DNA of 64,000 nt from Candidatus Zipacnadia bacterium (GTDB lineage Bacteria; Armatimonadota; Zipacnadia; Zipacnadales; UBA5352). Positions within the stretch are counted from its first letter, which is position 1. Each line of letters starts with the position of its first letter. Below the pieces are notes generated by a model. That model saw nothing but the letters and a program-made list of their open reading frames with translations, made no database searches and had not been told where the DNA came from. The position numbers were made by a program, and so were the translations under genes. The stretch is from assembly GCA_029821735.1 (NCBI GenBank), contig JALGSU010000001.1:1-64000 (forward strand), read 5' to 3'. This document shows, one piece after another, positions 25,080-33,993 of the stretch.

Positions 25080-26894
25080 ATGCGAAGGTCTCGTGGCAGG
25101 AAACTGATCGGTCAGATGCTCGTCGAGAAGGGGCACATTACCGACGAGCAGCTCGAACAGGCGCTGGAGGCACAGAAGCAGAGCACTCAGCGTCTGGGCG
25201 AGATTCTTATGGACTTGGCCTTCGTCGAAGAAGAGCCTCTGTACGACTGCCTTGCGGAGCAGCTAGGTGTGCCGTACGTGAACCTCACGAAGAAGTCCCC
25301 CGACCCGAATGTGGCGAGCTTGATCACCCGAGACATGGCGACCCGGTACGTGGCTTTGCCGTTGGGTCGCGGTGAAGAGGGTACGATTCAGGTTGCCATG
25401 GCCGAGCCGGCCGACGTCATCGCGCTCGACGACCTGAAGATGAAGCTGCAGGTGCAGGTCGAGCCAATGCTGGCACCGGCTTCCGCGATTGAGACGGCCA
25501 TCGACAAAGTGTTCAGCGCCGCAGGCGGCGGTGGCCCCTCCGGGGCCCCGGAGGGCATCGATGACGCGCTATCGCGTTCGGCGGGTGGGGGGTCACTTCA
25601 GCTCGAGGACATGGACGTGCTCGCGCAGTCGGTGCGCGACAGCGGGATGCTCGGTGGCGACACGGAAGAGGCCGACGACGAGAGCCGTATCGACACCGAC
25701 CGGATTGCAGACGTCGCCGATGAGGCGCCGATTATCCGTATCGCGAAGGTCCTCATCCAGAGGGCCATCCAGGAACGCGCATCGGATATCCACGTTGAGC
25801 CCGAAGCCAAGGGCGTTCGGATTCGCTACCGTGTTGACGGTGTTCTGCACGAGATCATGACGCTACCCAAGTACGTGCACGCGCCGCTGCTGTCGCGCCT
25901 GAAGATCATGGCGAACATGAATATCGCCGAGAGGCGCGTGCCGCAGGACGGTCGCATCCACATCAGGCACCAGGGCGAGGACTTCGATCTGCGTGTCTCC
26001 ACCATTCCGACGACGTTGGGCGAGAAGTGCGTCATGCGTATCCTGGACAAGCGCGGGATCATGCTTGGTTTGGGTGCGCTTGGTATCGATGAGGACATGA
26101 TGGCCGAAGTGGGCCTGCTGGTGCAGCAGCCCAACGGCATGATCCTGTCGACAGGACCGACCGGAAGCGGGAAGACCACGACGCAGTACTCGGTCCTCAA
26201 CAGAATCAACTCCATAGAGATCAACATCATCACGATCGAGGACCCGGTGGAGTACCAGCTCGACGGCATCAGCCAGGTGCACGTGAACCGAAAAGCCGGG
26301 CTGACCTTCGCGATCGCGCTGAAGTATTTCCTGCGGCAGGACCCGGACGTAATCCTGGTCGGTGAGATCCGTGACCTGGAGACCTCAGAGATCGCGATCC
26401 AGGCCGCTTTGACCGGTCACCTTGTGCTCAGCACACTGCATACGAACGACGCTCCGTCCACTGTTACGCGTATGATCGACATGGGCGTCGAGCCGTTCCT
26501 GATTGCATCCTCGGTCATTGGTTCGCTCTCACAACGACTGGCCCGTAAGCTTTGCGAAGAGTGCAAAGAGCCCTACAGGCCGCCGCGCGACCAGCTCCTC
26601 GGTCTCGGGTTCGACCCCGATGCGCCCGAGAACGCCGATGTGACGTTCTACAAGGGGCAAGGGTGTGGGAACTGTCGCGAGACGGGCTACCGGGGTCGCA
26701 TCGGTATCTTCGAGCTGCTGACAATGAACGGGGAAATTCGTGAACTGATAGTTAAGCGTGCCTCCGCGGACCAGATCAAGGAAGCTGCTATAGCGAACGG
26801 TATGATCACGCTGGGTGAGGACGCGATGCGCAAAGCGCGCAACGGCCTCACCGACATCGAGGAGATCCTGCGTGTCGTTTCGACGGTGCGCTGA
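25080..26894 (+). CDS. pilB: Type IV pilus extension ATPase PilB/GspE
   Basis: Cytoplasmic hexameric motor that powers pilin polymerisation. 604 aa. The N-terminal GspE-type N1 domain (GQMLVEKGHITDEQLEQALEA) covers about residues 8-150; a low-complexity Gly/Pro linker follows; the ATPase core has Walker A GPTGSGKTT near 359, an Asp box around ITIEDPVEY, and Walker B DPDVILVGEIRD. A four-cysteine zinc motif (CEEC near 494, CGNC near 530) is present, as in most PilB. AGAGGTG precedes the ATG at 25080. It leads a run pilB-pilT-pilC-pilD. Confidence 0.96.
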   Translation: MRRSRGRKLIGQMLVEKGHITDEQLEQALEAQKQSTQRLGEILMDLAFVEEEPLYDCLAEQLGVPYVNLTKKSPDPNVASLITRDMATRYVALPLGRGEEGTIQVAMAEPADVIALDDLKMKLQVQVEPMLAPASAIETAIDKVFSAAGGGGPSGAPEGIDDALSRSAGGGSLQLEDMDVLAQSVRDSGMLGGDTEEADDESRIDTDRIADVADEAPIIRIAKVLIQRAIQERASDIHVEPEAKGVRIRYRVDGVLHEIMTLPKYVHAPLLSRLKIMANMNIAERRVPQDGRIHIRHQGEDFDLRVSTIPTTLGEKCVMRILDKRGIMLGLGALGIDEDMMAEVGLLVQQPNGMILSTGPTGSGKTTTQYSVLNRINSIEINIITIEDPVEYQLDGISQVHVNRKAGLTFAIALKYFLRQDPDVILVGEIRDLETSEIAIQAALTGHLVLSTLHTNDAPSTVTRMIDMGVEPFLIASSVIGSLSQRLARKLCEECKEPYRPPRDQLLGLGFDPDAPENADVTFYKGQGCGNCRETGYRGRIGIFELLTMNGEIRELIVKRASADQIKEAAIANGMITLGEDAMRKARNGLTDIEEILRVVSTVR

Positions 26895-26929
26895 CGAGGC
26901 CGGCAAGCGATCACTTGGAGGTTGACTGA

Positions 26930-28057
26930 ATGGCAGTCGAACAGAAGGCCCGCCAGAAGCGGCAGCTCAAGCGGATTGATGACGTCCATCTGGATGAACT
27001 GCTGGAACTGGTGGTCGAGCATAACGCCTCGGACCTGCACGTGGCGGTGGGCTTGCCGCCAGTGATGAGGGTTGACGGCGAACTGAAGAAGACGCGCTAT
27101 GAAGCGTTCACGCCGTCAGTCGCGCAGCGGCTCGTTTACGACACGCTTACGGATGACCAGATCCAGGCTTTCGAGACGAAGCTTGAGCTCGACTGCTCGT
27201 ATGCTCTGCAGGAGGCGGCGCGGTTCCGTGTGAACGTGTTCCGCGATCGCGGGACCGTCGCGGCGGCGTATCGACTTATCCCTCGGAAGATCCCGACGCT
27301 GGAAGAATTGGCCCTGCCGGGCGTGCTGGAAGACCTATCACGACGCGTGCGCGGTCTGTTGCTGGTCACGGGACCGACGGGTAGCGGCAAGTCGACCACG
27401 CTGGCGTCGATGATCAACCAGATCAACCGCGAGCGGGCCGAGCATATCATCACGATTGAGGACCCGATCGAGTACCTGCACGATCACCACAAGTCGATCA
27501 TCAACCAGCGTGAGCTCGGCCATGATACGCACAGCTTCGGGAACGCGCTAAGAGCCGTCTTGCGTGAAGACCCCGACGTGCTGCTCGTTGGTGAGATGCG
27601 TGACCTTGAGACAATCAAACTCGCGATCACGTGTGCGGAGACCGGTCACCTTGTTATGGCCACCCTGCATACGAACAACGCGGCCGAGTCAGTTGATCGC
27701 ATGATCGACGTTTTCCCGGCGCAGGAGCAGGAGCAGATCAGGGTTCAGTTGTCGAACAACCTGGTCGGTATCATCTCTCAGCAGCTTCTGCCGCGAGCAG
27801 GGCAGCCGGGCCGAATTGCAGCGATCGAGGTTATGGTGGCGTCCTCTGCCATTCGGAACCTGATTCGCGAGAACAAGGCTCACCAGATCACTTCGACGAT
27901 TCAGACGAGTAAAGAGTCGGGTATGCAGACGATGGACCAGGCGCTGCGCGACCTGTACAAGCAGAGTCTCATCACGTATGACGTGGCCATGAGGCGTGCG
28001 CAGAATCCGCAGGAGCTTGAGAAGCTCATTCACGGCGACGTGACCGACGAGACCTAG
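26930..28057 (+). CDS. pilT: Type IV pilus retraction ATPase PilT
   Basis: Motor protein that depolymerises the pilus, giving twitching motility and DNA uptake in other species. 375 aa. It has the short PAS-like N-domain (ASDLHVAVGLPPVMRVDGEL), Walker A GPTGSGKST near residue 147, the Asp box ITIEDPIEYLH, Walker B DPDVLLVGEMRD, the His box HLVMATLHTNNA, and the PilT-specific C-terminal signature AIRNLIRENKAHQI. Separated from pilB by 35 bases with GGAGG upstream of the ATG. Its presence shows that the system is a true retractable T4aP-like pilus and not only a type II secretion system. Confidence 0.96.
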   Translation: MAVEQKARQKRQLKRIDDVHLDELLELVVEHNASDLHVAVGLPPVMRVDGELKKTRYEAFTPSVAQRLVYDTLTDDQIQAFETKLELDCSYALQEAARFRVNVFRDRGTVAAAYRLIPRKIPTLEELALPGVLEDLSRRVRGLLLVTGPTGSGKSTTLASMINQINRERAEHIITIEDPIEYLHDHHKSIINQRELGHDTHSFGNALRAVLREDPDVLLVGEMRDLETIKLAITCAETGHLVMATLHTNNAAESVDRMIDVFPAQEQEQIRVQLSNNLVGIISQQLLPRAGQPGRIAAIEVMVASSAIRNLIRENKAHQITSTIQTSKESGMQTMDQALRDLYKQSLITYDVAMRRAQNPQELEKLIHGDVTDET

Positions 28058-28125
28058 GTCGCAACGGGGGTGGTGGTTCGCCGCGGAAGTGGCGAAATAG
28101 GCAGCAGCAAGGGAGATGGTGAAGG

Positions 28126-29361
28126 GTGCCAACATTCACGTTCACCGCGCGAGACAAGTCTGGCCAGCAGGTAGAGCAGACCCAGGAAGCCGGTAGTAAG
28201 GATGCCCTGATCAAGTCTCTGCGTGATCAGGGGCTTTACGTGAGCGCGATCACGGAGCAGAAGGTGCCCAAGATCGCGAAGAAGGGCAAGGGCTTCAGCT
28301 TCGGGTTCGGCAAACGTGTGGGTCTGAAGGACCTTGCGATCTTCTGTCGGCAGTTCGCCACGATGATCAATGCGGGTGTGTCGCTGGTGCGGTGTCTCGA
28401 CGTTCTGGAGCAGCAGAGCTCGAACCCCACGCTCAAGGAGATCATCCGGGACATCCAGAAGGAAGTTGAGGGAGGAGCGACGCTGTCGCGTGCGATGGCG
28501 AAGTTCCCGCGAGTTTTCAGCGAGCTGGCAAGTGGTCTGGTGCGAGCGGGTGAGGTCGGTGGTGTTCTGGACGAGACCCTGGAACGGCTTGCCGGTTTCA
28601 TGGAGAACGACCTCGAGCTTCGCCAGAAGATCAAGTCAGCAATGACGTATCCCGTCATCGTTCTGGCAACCGCCATCGGTATCGTGACCTTCCTGGTCAT
28701 GTTCATTCTGCCTAAGTTCCTGCAATTGTTCTTCGATCTGGGTATGGGAGCTGAGGACTTCCCCGGCCCGACTCGATTCCTGATGAATGTATCGAACTTT
28801 GCGATCAGCAAGTGGTACATCATGATCGGCATCATCGTGGGCCTGTGGGTGGGCATAGGTCGGCTGAAGCAGACGAAGACCGGCAAGCGGTATTTCGACA
28901 TGATCATGCTGAAGCTGCCGGTTTTCGGTCCCCTGAACCACAAGGTAGCGGTCGCGCGGTTCGCGCGCACGCTCTCGACACTGCTGTCCTCGGGTGTCCC
29001 GATTCTGCAGGCGCTGGAAACCGTTGCTGGCACCGTGGCGAACGACATCATTGCGGACGCCATTTTGCTGGCGCGGGCGAGCATCCGCGAGGGTGACACG
29101 ATCGCCGACCCGCTGGCGGAGAGCAGGATGTTCCCGCCGATGGTCGTGCAGATGATCACGATCGGTGAGGAAACCGGTCAGCTCGACAACATGCTCGAAA
29201 AGGTCGCGGACTTCTACGAGCGTGAAGTTGACGCGGCGGTGGAAGCTCTCACGGCCTCGCTGGAGCCGGTCATGATCGTCCTTCTGGGCGTTATCGTCGG
29301 TTTCATCGTTGTCGCGATGTTCATGCCGCTGGTTGGCATCATTTCGAACCTGTCGCAGTAA
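28126..29361 (+). CDS. pilC: Type IV pilus platform protein PilC
   Basis: Inner-membrane platform on which PilB and PilT act. 411 aa with two GspF domains (about residues 70-195 and 275-398) and three membrane segments (about 175-200, 225-245 and 375-400). Typical family patterns are FCRQFATMINAGVSLVRCLDVLE, ARFARTLSTLLSSGVPILQALE and TIGEETGQLDNMLEKVADFYEREVD. The start is GTG at 28126 (MPTFTFTARDKSG), which matches the conserved opening of the family. A strong hairpin lies between this gene and pilD, perhaps tuning downstream expression. Confidence 0.96.
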   Translation: MPTFTFTARDKSGQQVEQTQEAGSKDALIKSLRDQGLYVSAITEQKVPKIAKKGKGFSFGFGKRVGLKDLAIFCRQFATMINAGVSLVRCLDVLEQQSSNPTLKEIIRDIQKEVEGGATLSRAMAKFPRVFSELASGLVRAGEVGGVLDETLERLAGFMENDLELRQKIKSAMTYPVIVLATAIGIVTFLVMFILPKFLQLFFDLGMGAEDFPGPTRFLMNVSNFAISKWYIMIGIIVGLWVGIGRLKQTKTGKRYFDMIMLKLPVFGPLNHKVAVARFARTLSTLLSSGVPILQALETVAGTVANDIIADAILLARASIREGDTIADPLAESRMFPPMVVQMITIGEETGQLDNMLEKVADFYEREVDAAVEALTASLEPVMIVLLGVIVGFIVVAMFMPLVGIISNLSQ

Positions 29362-29395
29362 GCAGGAGGCAGACAGCGGCGCGAGGAGATCATCA

Positions 29396-29424
29396 ACGGC
29401 GGTCGGCGAAAAGCCGACCGCCGT
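29396..29424 (+). terminator. Perfect 12-bp hairpin between pilC and pilD
   Basis: ACGGCGGTCGGC (29396-29407), loop GAAAA, GCCGACCGCCGT (29413-29424). The stem is perfect and GC-rich with a small loop, the strongest hairpin in the pilus operon. No T-run follows, so it is more likely an attenuator, processing site or 3' stabiliser of the pilBTC message than a full terminator. Confidence 0.5.
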
Positions 29425-29505
29425 GTCCTGACTGAGGGTCATGCCGCACTGGACGGAGCGTGACGATTCCTGGATATTGCGTCCGGGGGGCAGACAACGG
29501 CGCTG

Positions 29506-30381
29506 GTGGTTCTCCTCTTCGTGCTGGGAGCGACGATCGGCAGCTTCCTGAACGTCGTGGTTTTCCGGCTGCCCCGCGGAGAGTCGCTGGTGCATCCGAG
29601 GTCACGCTGCCTCAGTTGCGGGCACGCGCTGGGCGTGCTGGATCTTTTCCCGGTGCTGAGTTACCTCTTCAGCCGGGGGCGGTGCCGGTATTGCCAGCGG
29701 GGCTTTAGCGCGCGGTACATGCTGGTGGAGGCATTCACAGGGCTGGCCTGCGTGGCCTCGTGGTACGTATTCGTCGAGTTGCGAATGGGGATTGCCTGGC
29801 CGGGGGGATGGATGACGCTGGGACCGGCGTTGCAGGGAGCGCTTGCCTTCATAGCCACCTGTGCGCTGATCGTGGTGTTCTTCATCGACCTCGACCACTA
29901 CATCATCCCCGATGAGACGGTGATCATCATCGCCTGCGTGGGGTTGGCAATGGATGGCCTGAGGCTGTTCGCCACCGGCCCGGGGGAGATGGTCTCGTTT
30001 GCCGAACCGGTCTCGCTCAGCAGCGAGATGGTGATTCATCTGCCCAAGTCGCTGGTGGGGATGGCTGTGGGGGCGGGAGTGCTTCTGGCGATTGCAGTGG
30101 TGGCCGAACGCGTCTTCAAGAAGCCGAGCATGGGTGGCGGGGACATCAAGCTGGCGGGAGCGATGGGCGCGGTTCTGGGCCCGGGCTATGGGTTTGGGGT
30201 TTACTTCTTGCTGGCGGTATTTCTTGGGGCGATCGTCGGGGTCGTGGCGATGGCGCTGGGCAAGAGAGGTCGGCGGGAGTACATGCCATTCGGGCCGATG
30301 ATGGCCGTGGCGGGGGTAGCAATGCTGTATGCGGGGAATGTGATAACCCCCGCTGTGGTAGCACGCTTTCTCATACCGTAG
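29506..30381 (+). CDS. pilD: Prepilin peptidase / N-methyltransferase PilD
   Basis: Membrane aspartyl protease that cuts the leader of prepilins and methylates the new N-terminus. 291 aa with about eight hydrophobic segments. The opening ATIGSFLNVVVFRLPRGES is typical, and the two CxxC pairs of the methylase zinc site are Cys35/Cys38 and Cys60/Cys63. The protease aspartates are in FIDLDHYIIPDE (128-130) and GGGDIKL (Asp213). The GTG at 29506 has no obvious ribosome site but there is a stop codon shortly upstream and no better start. Its substrates are the four prepilins encoded just downstream. Confidence 0.93.
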   Translation: MVLLFVLGATIGSFLNVVVFRLPRGESLVHPRSRCLSCGHALGVLDLFPVLSYLFSRGRCRYCQRGFSARYMLVEAFTGLACVASWYVFVELRMGIAWPGGWMTLGPALQGALAFIATCALIVVFFIDLDHYIIPDETVIIIACVGLAMDGLRLFATGPGEMVSFAEPVSLSSEMVIHLPKSLVGMAVGAGVLLAIAVVAERVFKKPSMGGGDIKLAGAMGAVLGPGYGFGVYFLLAVFLGAIVGVVAMALGKRGRREYMPFGPMMAVAGVAMLYAGNVITPAVVARFLIP

Positions 30382-30456
30382 TCAGAACGTGAAAACTGAG
30401 GCAGAGGGAAGACGCCGCTCAGGTTTAGTGGTGGATTTGTGCGGGTAGAAACGAAC

Positions 30457-30480
30457 TGTGCCGCGCAAAGCTGCGGCACA
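30457..30480 (+). repeat. Hairpin between pilD and first pseudopilin
   Basis: TGTGCCGC (30457-30464) pairs with GCGGCACA (30473-30480) around an 8-base loop. There is no T-run. It may separate expression of the peptidase from the pilins. Nothing else was seen in 30382-30550. Confidence 0.35.
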
Positions 30481-30550
30481 ATCTGTGTCGGCAGGAGCGA
30501 TCGACGCGCTTCCTGTTGTTCTGCCAGTCACAACCGGGAGGCTCCGGAGG

Positions 30551-31273
30551 ATGACGCAGTCAGGGCGCAAATCGGGTTTCACGCTGGTTGAGATGCTGGT
30601 CGTGATCGCCATCATCGTGACGCTGGTGGCGATCCTTTTTCCTGTGTTCGGAACAGCAAGGCATAAAGCGAACATGGTCAAGTGCCAGACCAAGATAGTG
30701 CAGCTCGTGGCGGCGCTTAAACAGTACCGGCATGATCACCAGCGCTACCCTCCGCAGCCGATCTACGTGGGCGATGCTACCGACGGGATCTACATCGGGG
30801 GGTTCTCGGCCCTCTTCCCTGACTACATCGACTCCTGGGAAGACATGGTATGTCCGATGGACCGTGCGGTGGACCACATGGAAGACGAGGCAAAGAAACG
30901 GCGCTACTGCAGCTACAACGGTGTGGTAGATGACCCGGCGACCGACTGGGACTTCGCGCACATCACCTACAACTTCAACGGCTATGACCAGACCGGCTGG
31001 GCTCTGGCAGTGCCGGAGACCACGACGCTGCCGACATGGCTCTCGTCCGAGGGGCGCGGCTGGAAGCACTACCCGCGACTGGGCAACCGGAACGCACCGG
31101 ATTACACCGTGGTGACCCACTGCACCAATCACCGGGAGTTCTATAACAAGGACGACGAGTGGATGGACATTGCGGTGCGTCTGAACGGCGACGGGGCCAC
31201 CATCAGCGTGAGCGGATGGTCAACGGACGATACCACGCTCGGCGCGAGCCCGTTTGAGACTCAGGCAAACTAA
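30551..31273 (+). CDS. Type IV prepilin-like pseudopilin (241 aa)
   Basis: Exported pilin-like subunit. The leader ends with the PilD site: Gly9 then FTLVEMLVV, with the key Glu at position 5 of the mature chain, followed by a long hydrophobic helix. The soluble domain (about residues 45-241) contains LKQYRHDHQRYPP and the end pattern RLNGDGATISVSGW, recalling the C-terminal DG motif of the large prepilin families of planctomycete- and Armatimonadota-type bacteria. ATG 30551 follows GGGAGGCTCC. As the first and smallest of four pseudopilins it could be the major pilin or a minor one; sequence alone does not settle this. Confidence 0.85.
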   Translation: MTQSGRKSGFTLVEMLVVIAIIVTLVAILFPVFGTARHKANMVKCQTKIVQLVAALKQYRHDHQRYPPQPIYVGDATDGIYIGGFSALFPDYIDSWEDMVCPMDRAVDHMEDEAKKRRYCSYNGVVDDPATDWDFAHITYNFNGYDQTGWALAVPETTTLPTWLSSEGRGWKHYPRLGNRNAPDYTVVTHCTNHREFYNKDDEWMDIAVRLNGDGATISVSGWSTDDTTLGASPFETQAN

Positions 31274-31421
31274 GACGCCGGACGATCTCGAGCCGGCGAG
31301 GTATCACCTCAACGCTCAGGACGTTCCCACAGGGGGCCACTGAGCGCTTCGTTATGAGACTGGACGGGGACGGTGTGCCACCGATGGGGACGGTTGGATC
31401 GAGACACGTTGGAGCGGGCCT

Positions 31422-33092
31422 ATGTCGATGAAAAGCAAAATGATGTGGCGAGGCAGTGCGAGCAGCGGTATGACGCTTACCGAGCTGCTGGTCGCGATGG
31501 TGATACTCCTGGTTGGGGTCTACACGATCGTGCAGGGGTTCCCGGCACTGTTTCGGAACATTGAGGGCGAGCGCGTGCGCACAGAGATGGCGCGAGTCGC
31601 CGAGCGCACAGTTGAGCGCCTGAAGACCAACCCCGAGAAGGTCCCCGAGGCCATCACCGGCCACGATCCCACGAGCAGTGCCGTGATCAACCCCTATTCA
31701 AGGCCGGACGCCGCTGCGTCGGTGCAGGCTGGTAACTCGCACGACGACATGCGGTGGATCCTGGGCGAGATGATCAAGGCGCCGGCAGCAGATGTGGGCG
31801 ACAGCGTGGCGGCGTACTCGTTCTCTCTCGGTCCGGCTGCGTCAGATCTGGTGGAGTGGCCGGTCGGTTCGGGCACTTTCGTGTGGGCAATGCAGGGCGC
31901 GGTGCGGGAAGTGACGGGCCTCGAGCGGCTGGCGCGCGCGCCCGCAGGTGCAATTCCCGAGGGGACGTTCTACATCGGGCAGGCTGGCACGCTGATGGTT
32001 CCGTCGCAGTATGACGCGGCCCTGGTGGACTATGCCTGGGTTGATCGCGCTGGCTACGTGCATTACGTGTGGGACGAATACGTAGGCGCAGGGACGCCGG
32101 TCCGGGCCACGCTGGTCTTCCCTGGCCCTCCGGAGTTCGCGAACGTTCTGCCGGGAAGCTGCCGGGCGCGAGGCGTTATCGAGCACTATCCGGTCCTGGT
32201 CGGCAGCGCAGCGGCCGTCGCACCGGGCACATTCATACTGGAGCAGAACTTCGGGGCCACGCTGCTGCTGCATCAGAGTGATTTCGGGCGGGTCCTGCAG
32301 ATAGACTACGCGCTCAAGTCAGAGGATGACACCAACGGCAGCCCGCGTCGGGTGCCGCTGGTGATGGAGGAAGTGGCGGCCCCGACGGTGGAGCCGTACG
32401 AAGTGGTGCTCAGCTTCCGGGGTGTGGACGACGAGAACGCGCTGTACACGATGGATATGTCGGAGACGGCGCTGCCAGCGAACGTCTTCGTGCTGATAGT
32501 GGACACGCAAAGTGGCGCGACATGGACCGAGAATAATACTTTCGTCACGCTGGACATGCTCAAGGGGACAGTGAAGCTGGACTGGGATGACGCGAGCGCG
32601 CCGATGACAGCGGCGCAGGCCCGTGGGCGCGAGTTGCGTATCTACTACCGCACCCTCGACCGGCATAATGTAGAGGTCATGAAGGCGCCCCGGTTCTTCA
32701 TCGAGGACGTCGTTGCCGCCACCTACTATGCGACGGGCCAGGGTGACGCGGTGGACTACCGCGAATTCAGCGTGACCATGCAGGCCGTGACGCCTCCGGC
32801 GCCGGCGCTGCCAGGGACGTATGCCACGCTGACCTTCCCCGAGTCGATGGCGGGCATGGCGGTGTCAGTGGACTACCTGCACGGGGTGGCCCCGCCGTAC
32901 GCCAGAGTGAGCAACGAGTTCCACGTGGTTGACGCGACAAGCTTCACAGTGGTACTGACCCAACCGGACGTGCAAGCGATCGTGGCGGTACAGGGCCTGA
33001 CACTGAAGGCGCGGGGCTGGTGGGAGACGCAGCGGGGCCGGTTGGAGAGTCTCGATATCGATACCTTCCTCACGCCTCAGTCGCTGCTGTAG
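31422..33092 (+). CDS. Large pseudopilin with prepilin N-terminus (556 aa)
   Basis: Begins with a prepilin leader and helix: Gly16 then MTLTELLVAMVILLVGV, with Glu at mature position 5. Met rather than Phe at mature position 1 is accepted by PilD in known systems. The rest, over 500 residues, is a beta-rich soluble region far longer than ordinary pilins (about 150 aa), with no domain I recognise. Position and length recall PilV/PilW-type minor pilins that form the tip. ATG 31422 has GGAG seven bases upstream. It is the second of four pseudopilins. Confidence 0.8.
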   Translation: MSMKSKMMWRGSASSGMTLTELLVAMVILLVGVYTIVQGFPALFRNIEGERVRTEMARVAERTVERLKTNPEKVPEAITGHDPTSSAVINPYSRPDAAASVQAGNSHDDMRWILGEMIKAPAADVGDSVAAYSFSLGPAASDLVEWPVGSGTFVWAMQGAVREVTGLERLARAPAGAIPEGTFYIGQAGTLMVPSQYDAALVDYAWVDRAGYVHYVWDEYVGAGTPVRATLVFPGPPEFANVLPGSCRARGVIEHYPVLVGSAAAVAPGTFILEQNFGATLLLHQSDFGRVLQIDYALKSEDDTNGSPRRVPLVMEEVAAPTVEPYEVVLSFRGVDDENALYTMDMSETALPANVFVLIVDTQSGATWTENNTFVTLDMLKGTVKLDWDDASAPMTAAQARGRELRIYYRTLDRHNVEVMKAPRFFIEDVVAATYYATGQGDAVDYREFSVTMQAVTPPAPALPGTYATLTFPESMAGMAVSVDYLHGVAPPYARVSNEFHVVDATSFTVVLTQPDVQAIVAVQGLTLKARGWWETQRGRLESLDIDTFLTPQSLL

Positions 33093-33122
33093 CGCGGGGT
33101 GCAAACGGGAGAGGCGGTCTTG

Positions 33123-33890
33123 ATGGCTGTGACTAACGGATGCCAGCGACAGGGCCACACACGGGGCCGCACCGGCCGTGAGGGCTTCACGCTGACTGAG
33201 ATGCTCGTGGTAATCGGGATCGTGGTACTTCTGATGGCCATCTCGGTGTCAGTGGGCCGGTCGCTGCGCGAGGGCAACCGCATGCTGGCATGCAAGTCCC
33301 AGTTGCAGCAGATCGGCCAGGCGATGAAGCTGTATCGGATGGATGAGATGGGCTTCCCGCCTCTTTACATCACCGCGGCGCAAGATCCGGCCGTGGACGC
33401 TCCGACGGGCCCTGGGCTGACGGCACTGTATGACACCGGCTATCTGACGCGCGAGATGACACTGCACTGTCCGCGGGACTTCTATACAGAATCGGACGAT
33501 GCGGACTTCCTCAAGAGCTACCAGCTCAAGTGGGATGAGGACGAGGACGGCGTCGGCGAGGTTGGCGGCGAGACGGAGCTTAACAAATACTCCTATCTGC
33601 CCTTCCGGGGTGTCGCGAACCCGCTTGACCCGTACTACCGCAAGCAACTGATGCCGGGAGCCGGCGCAGGCGTGCCGCAGCCCTACGTAGACCCGGACTG
33701 GCATCCACTGGATGATACGGTGGTTACGTGGTGTCCGCACCACCTGGAGAGTATGACAACCAACGGTGAAGCACAGTACTTGGTGCTTTTCTGGGATGGC
33801 ACTGTGTCGAAGGTCGCGCAGAGCCTGATGGAAGACACTACAGTGGGGAATGAGGCGTGGAAGGTCACGCACAGCGATGCCTCGGGATGA
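33123..33890 (+). CDS. Pseudopilin (255 aa) with calcium-loop-like motif
   Basis: Prepilin with leader cut at Gly21 before FTLTEMLVVIGIVVLLMAIS and Glu at mature position 5. The soluble part has CKSQLQQIGQAMKLYRMDEMGFPPLYIT, the alpha-helical spine-to-head pattern of GspG-like pseudopilins, an acidic DEDEDGVGE stretch near residue 138 that looks like a calcium-binding loop, and a late LVLFWDGTVSKV. GspG-type pseudopilins often bind calcium. ATG 33123 is 30 bases after the previous gene. Likely assembled into the same fibre or tip. Confidence 0.85.
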   Translation: MAVTNGCQRQGHTRGRTGREGFTLTEMLVVIGIVVLLMAISVSVGRSLREGNRMLACKSQLQQIGQAMKLYRMDEMGFPPLYITAAQDPAVDAPTGPGLTALYDTGYLTREMTLHCPRDFYTESDDADFLKSYQLKWDEDEDGVGEVGGETELNKYSYLPFRGVANPLDPYYRKQLMPGAGAGVPQPYVDPDWHPLDDTVVTWCPHHLESMTTNGEAQYLVLFWDGTVSKVAQSLMEDTTVGNEAWKVTHSDASG

Positions 33891-33891
33891 A

Positions 33892-33910
33892 ATACCCCGA
33901 CCGGGGGTAT
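33892..33910 (+). repeat. Small hairpin between pseudopilin genes
   Basis: ATACCCC (33892-33898) pairs with GGGGTAT (33904-33910) around a 5-base loop, directly after the stop codon of the 255-aa pseudopilin. No T-run follows. It could be an mRNA 3' stabiliser or weak terminator. Confidence 0.35.
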
Positions 33911-33993
33911 ACTGAGGACGGGCGGGGTGAGCGGGGCCGCAGAGGCCATCCCCCCGAGTGCGCTGACAACGACAAAAGCGTGGCAGGAGCCAA

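Noticed and set aside
25080-30381. pilB-pilC-pilD considered as a type II secretion system.
   Set aside because: A clear PilT with its C-terminal AIRNLIRE signature and a pilMNOPQ block are present, so a retractable type IV pilus is the better call.
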